Shown here: positions 33,101 through 34,252 of the stretch, piece by piece
Numbering within the stretch: the stretch's first letter is position 1
Layout: the number at the start of each line of letters is the position of its first letter
DNA from: Azolla pinnata
Taxonomy: Eukaryota > Streptophyta > Polypodiopsida > Salviniales > Salviniaceae
NCBI GenBank assembly: GCA_037176905.1
Contig: JBBBWG010031720.1
Location: 10,151-44,402, forward strand
Reading direction: 5' to 3'
Length of the DNA: 34,252 nt
Notes under the pieces: model-generated
The model's input: the letters and a program-made list of their open reading frames with translations, nothing else
What the model was told of the DNA's origin: nothing
Database searches by the model: none
Translations under genes and position numbers: made by a program

Positions 33101-33891
33101 AATTGATCCCTGAGAGTTGTATTTGAATGTTTCTCTTTGAGAAGATGGACCAAACCTGTGGATTTCTCTTCAGTATCCACACAGTTCAGAAAGTAACAAC
33201 AAAGCGAATTTGACACTAATTCCAGCAGAATATAGATCCAGGTAAGCTATATCCTGACTCCTGTTTTTTTGTTACAGGAGAATTGCTACGGAGAACGAGA
33301 GCTAGACACCGTTCTTTTGTGTAACTTCTATGGAAGGGACTAAACAGTTACGAATTTTCTCAGTTTCGACACTTGATTCCTGTTTTTTTCTTCAGGAAAA
33401 GGGGCATGCAAAACAAGAGCTCAACGCCACTTACCATAACAACGAGCTATGAAGACCAATCAGTAAGCCTCTCGACACAAAACTGAGGACCGAATGAAAT
33501 GATCTGCGTACATTGGAGATAACGGATCCTTTCTTTAGTTCTTAGCAGAAAGGATAGAAACAAAAAGAGGCGGATTTAATTGTTTTAAGATCCTCGCTGA
33601 GAAAGCCATTCCTAAGAGCTATGTTTCCATTCAGAAAAATCGAGGATTTCCACAGCAGAGAGAGAATGTAAATCTTAATCATCGTATAGAAGAAACAAGC
33701 GAAGAAAGAGTGCGTTGAGGGAGCGGGAGAGAGCGAGAAGGTCCAACCTGGATCCGATTCAGGTCCTCTCGAGCTTGCGCATTTCTGATTTCTGCAGCAA
33801 CAAACGGAAGGGATCAAACTGAGACGAAGGACCGAGAGCGGAAATGAGAAAGGCAGGAACGAACAAACGAAGGACCTGCAGCTTCCGCCAT
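24145..33891 (-). CDS. UGT80: Sterol 3-beta-glucosyltransferase, UGT80 family
   Basis: Seventeen exons in phase: 33891-33876, 33791-33748, 32496-32115, 32044-32003, 30940-30774, 30700-30479, 29803-29692, 29482-29312, 28172-28109, 28014-27957, 27880-27706, 27005-26875, 26750-26648, 26544-26468, 24718-24671, 24581-24432 and 24339-24145, giving about 718 aa. The GT28-type N-terminal domain starts with LNIAMLIVGTRGDVQPFVAI (about 267-286), then HRVRLATHSNF, LGGDPKVLAGYMVKNKGF and FFTMPWTPTNEFPHP. The UDP-sugar-binding C-domain has GYMWSPHLVPKPKDWGP, IYVGFGSL, CPHDWLFPQC, HHGGAGTTAAGLRAG and PFFGDQFFWGEMVHAKG. It transfers glucose from UDP-glucose to the sterol 3-OH, making membrane steryl glucosides. 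The first about 260 residues are poorly conserved and Ser/Lys-rich, as in relatives. The start MAEAA is on a 16-nt exon. A less likely alternative is the Met at 32403, using the acceptor at 32405. Confidence 0.92.
24708..24771 (-). repeat. 51-bp duplication carrying a decoy splice acceptor of UGT80 exon 15
   Basis: The block CTTTTAATAG|GTGCATCATGGAG, the real acceptor plus the first codons (VHHGG) of exon 15 at about 24718, is repeated 51 bp upstream on the gene's strand at about 24769. The copy retains the polypyrimidine-like tract and AG. Splicing to the copy would read VHHGVCSQ and then an in-frame stop. Confidence 0.8.
25870..25960 (+). mobile_element. Possible Ty1/Copia reverse-transcriptase fossil fragment
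   Basis: A short plus-strand stretch resembles the Copia RT sequence around the LKxxFEMKDLG motif. It sits in the longest UGT80 intron (24719-26467), antisense to the gene. It looks broken and old. I could not see LTRs, a primer-binding site or other domains with confidence, so the element's limits are unknown. The rest of the intron may also be transposon-derived. Confidence 0.35.
26304..26400. repeat. 52-bp tandem duplication in the large UGT80 intron
   Basis: GATGCTCTACTAGTGGATAC occurs at 26321-26340 and again at 26373-26392, with a shared GGTAG(T/C)CGA upstream of each. It lies in the intron just after exon 14. No function is suggested. Confidence 0.8.
31453..31527. repeat. TATG/CATG purine-pyrimidine tract in UGT80 intron 4
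   Basis: An about 75-bp alternating purine-pyrimidine stretch (TATGCATGTGTG, ATGTATGTATC, ATGCATGCGTG) of the same motif family as the 1971-3432 array. Confidence 0.75.
32885..33240. repeat. Three diverged tandem copies of about 117 bp in UGT80 intron 2
   Basis: Copies starting at about 32889, 33006 and 33123 share TTGGAATGTTTCTT, GA(A/G)TGGACCAAA, TTTTCTTC(C/A)G and CAGAAAGAAACAACAAA blocks. They lie between exon 2 (ending 33748) and exon 3 (starting 32496). They are heavily diverged and I recognise no family. Confidence 0.65.
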
Positions 33892-34014
33892 CGCCAGCGA
33901 GACGATGCAGATCGTTGCTCGTCTCCTTCGTGCGTGCTCGGCGTTGTTTGCGTTTTCGCTTTTCTTGCTTTTCTGATCCCTGCTTTTGCTTTTTCCTGTT
34001 TTTGGTTCACAAGG

Positions 34015-34252
34015 AAACCCTAACCCTAAACTATGGAGAAGGGAAACCCTAACCCTAAACTATGGAGAAGGGAAACCCTAACCCTAAACTATGGAGACGG
34101 GAAACCCTAACCCTAAACTATGCAGAAGGGAGCCCCTAACCCTAAACTCTACACAAGGGAAACCCTAACCCTAAACAATGTAGAAGAGAAACCCTAACCC
34201 TAACCAATGTAGAAGAGAAACCCTAACCCTAACCAATGTAGAAGAGAAACCC
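34015..34252. repeat. 29-bp telomere-like minisatellite, continuing past the window end
   Basis: Units begin with AAACCCTAACCCTAAAC followed by TATGGAGAAGGG, at 34015, 34044, 34073 and onward, about eight copies. Later copies shift to ACAATGTAGAAGAG spacers. Each unit has two plant telomere-type heptamers and a 12-base spacer, so this is not a simple telomere. The first unit lies 124 bp upstream of the UGT80 start and provides several teloboxes. Confidence 0.92.

Noticed and set aside
33759-34010. 83-residue minus-strand frame (MNQKQEKAKAG...) as the UGT80 N-terminus
   Set aside because: It runs through the splice donor after MAEAAG and through the exon 2 acceptor. Its frame does not join to the downstream exons, so it is mostly leader and intron.

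Overview
This is plant nuclear DNA, most likely from a flowering plant. The evidence is intron-rich genes with short GT-AG introns, plant-specific protein families (a SIP1/ASIL-type trihelix factor, plant MED26, UGT80 sterol glucosyltransferase, a SIN2/DGP2-like GTPase) and many TTTAGGG/AAACCCT telomere-type motifs. I cannot name the species. The proteins are clearly diverged from the Arabidopsis family members I compared them with from memory.

I recognise five protein-coding genes. From left to right they are: (1) a single-exon trihelix transcription factor (minus, 769-1818); (2) a MED26/TFIIS N-terminal-domain Mediator subunit (minus, eight exons resolved between 9024 and 6479, last exon or exons unresolved, possibly reaching about 5.6 kb); (3) a WDR74/Nsa1-type 60S ribosome-assembly WD40 protein (plus, 13 exons, 13579-18300, 495 aa); (4) a circularly permuted MTG1/SIN2-type organelle ribosome-assembly GTPase (plus, 8 exons, 19731-22539, 380 aa); (5) a UGT80-type sterol 3-beta-glucosyltransferase (minus, 17 exons, 33891-24145, about 718 aa). 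I built the exon models by hand from GT/AG sites, frame continuity and remembered family sequences. Every junction in models 3, 4 and 5 keeps phase. MED26 and WDR74 are head to head, WDR74 and MTG1 are in tandem, and MTG1 and UGT80 converge.

The rest is repeats and AT-rich spacer. A 1.46-kb, almost strictly alternating purine-pyrimidine array lies at 1971-3432 and contains a 100-N assembly gap. Degenerate tandem repeats lie at 4071-4690. A GAT/GGT array lies at 9375-10140. A CCGAACC-rich region with a 179-bp tandem duplication lies at 12610-13435. A CCGTATTT higher-order repeat lies at 18878-19545. A 29-bp telomere-like minisatellite runs off the right end from 34015.

The most striking pattern is that all five genes have a different repeat array just upstream of the start codon (about 125-350 bp). 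Four of the five also carry an AAACCCTA telobox 104-124 bp upstream of the ATG, and the fifth has a seven-base match. I see no prokaryote-style system, RNA gene or CRISPR array. One short stretch in a UGT80 intron may be an old Copia fossil.
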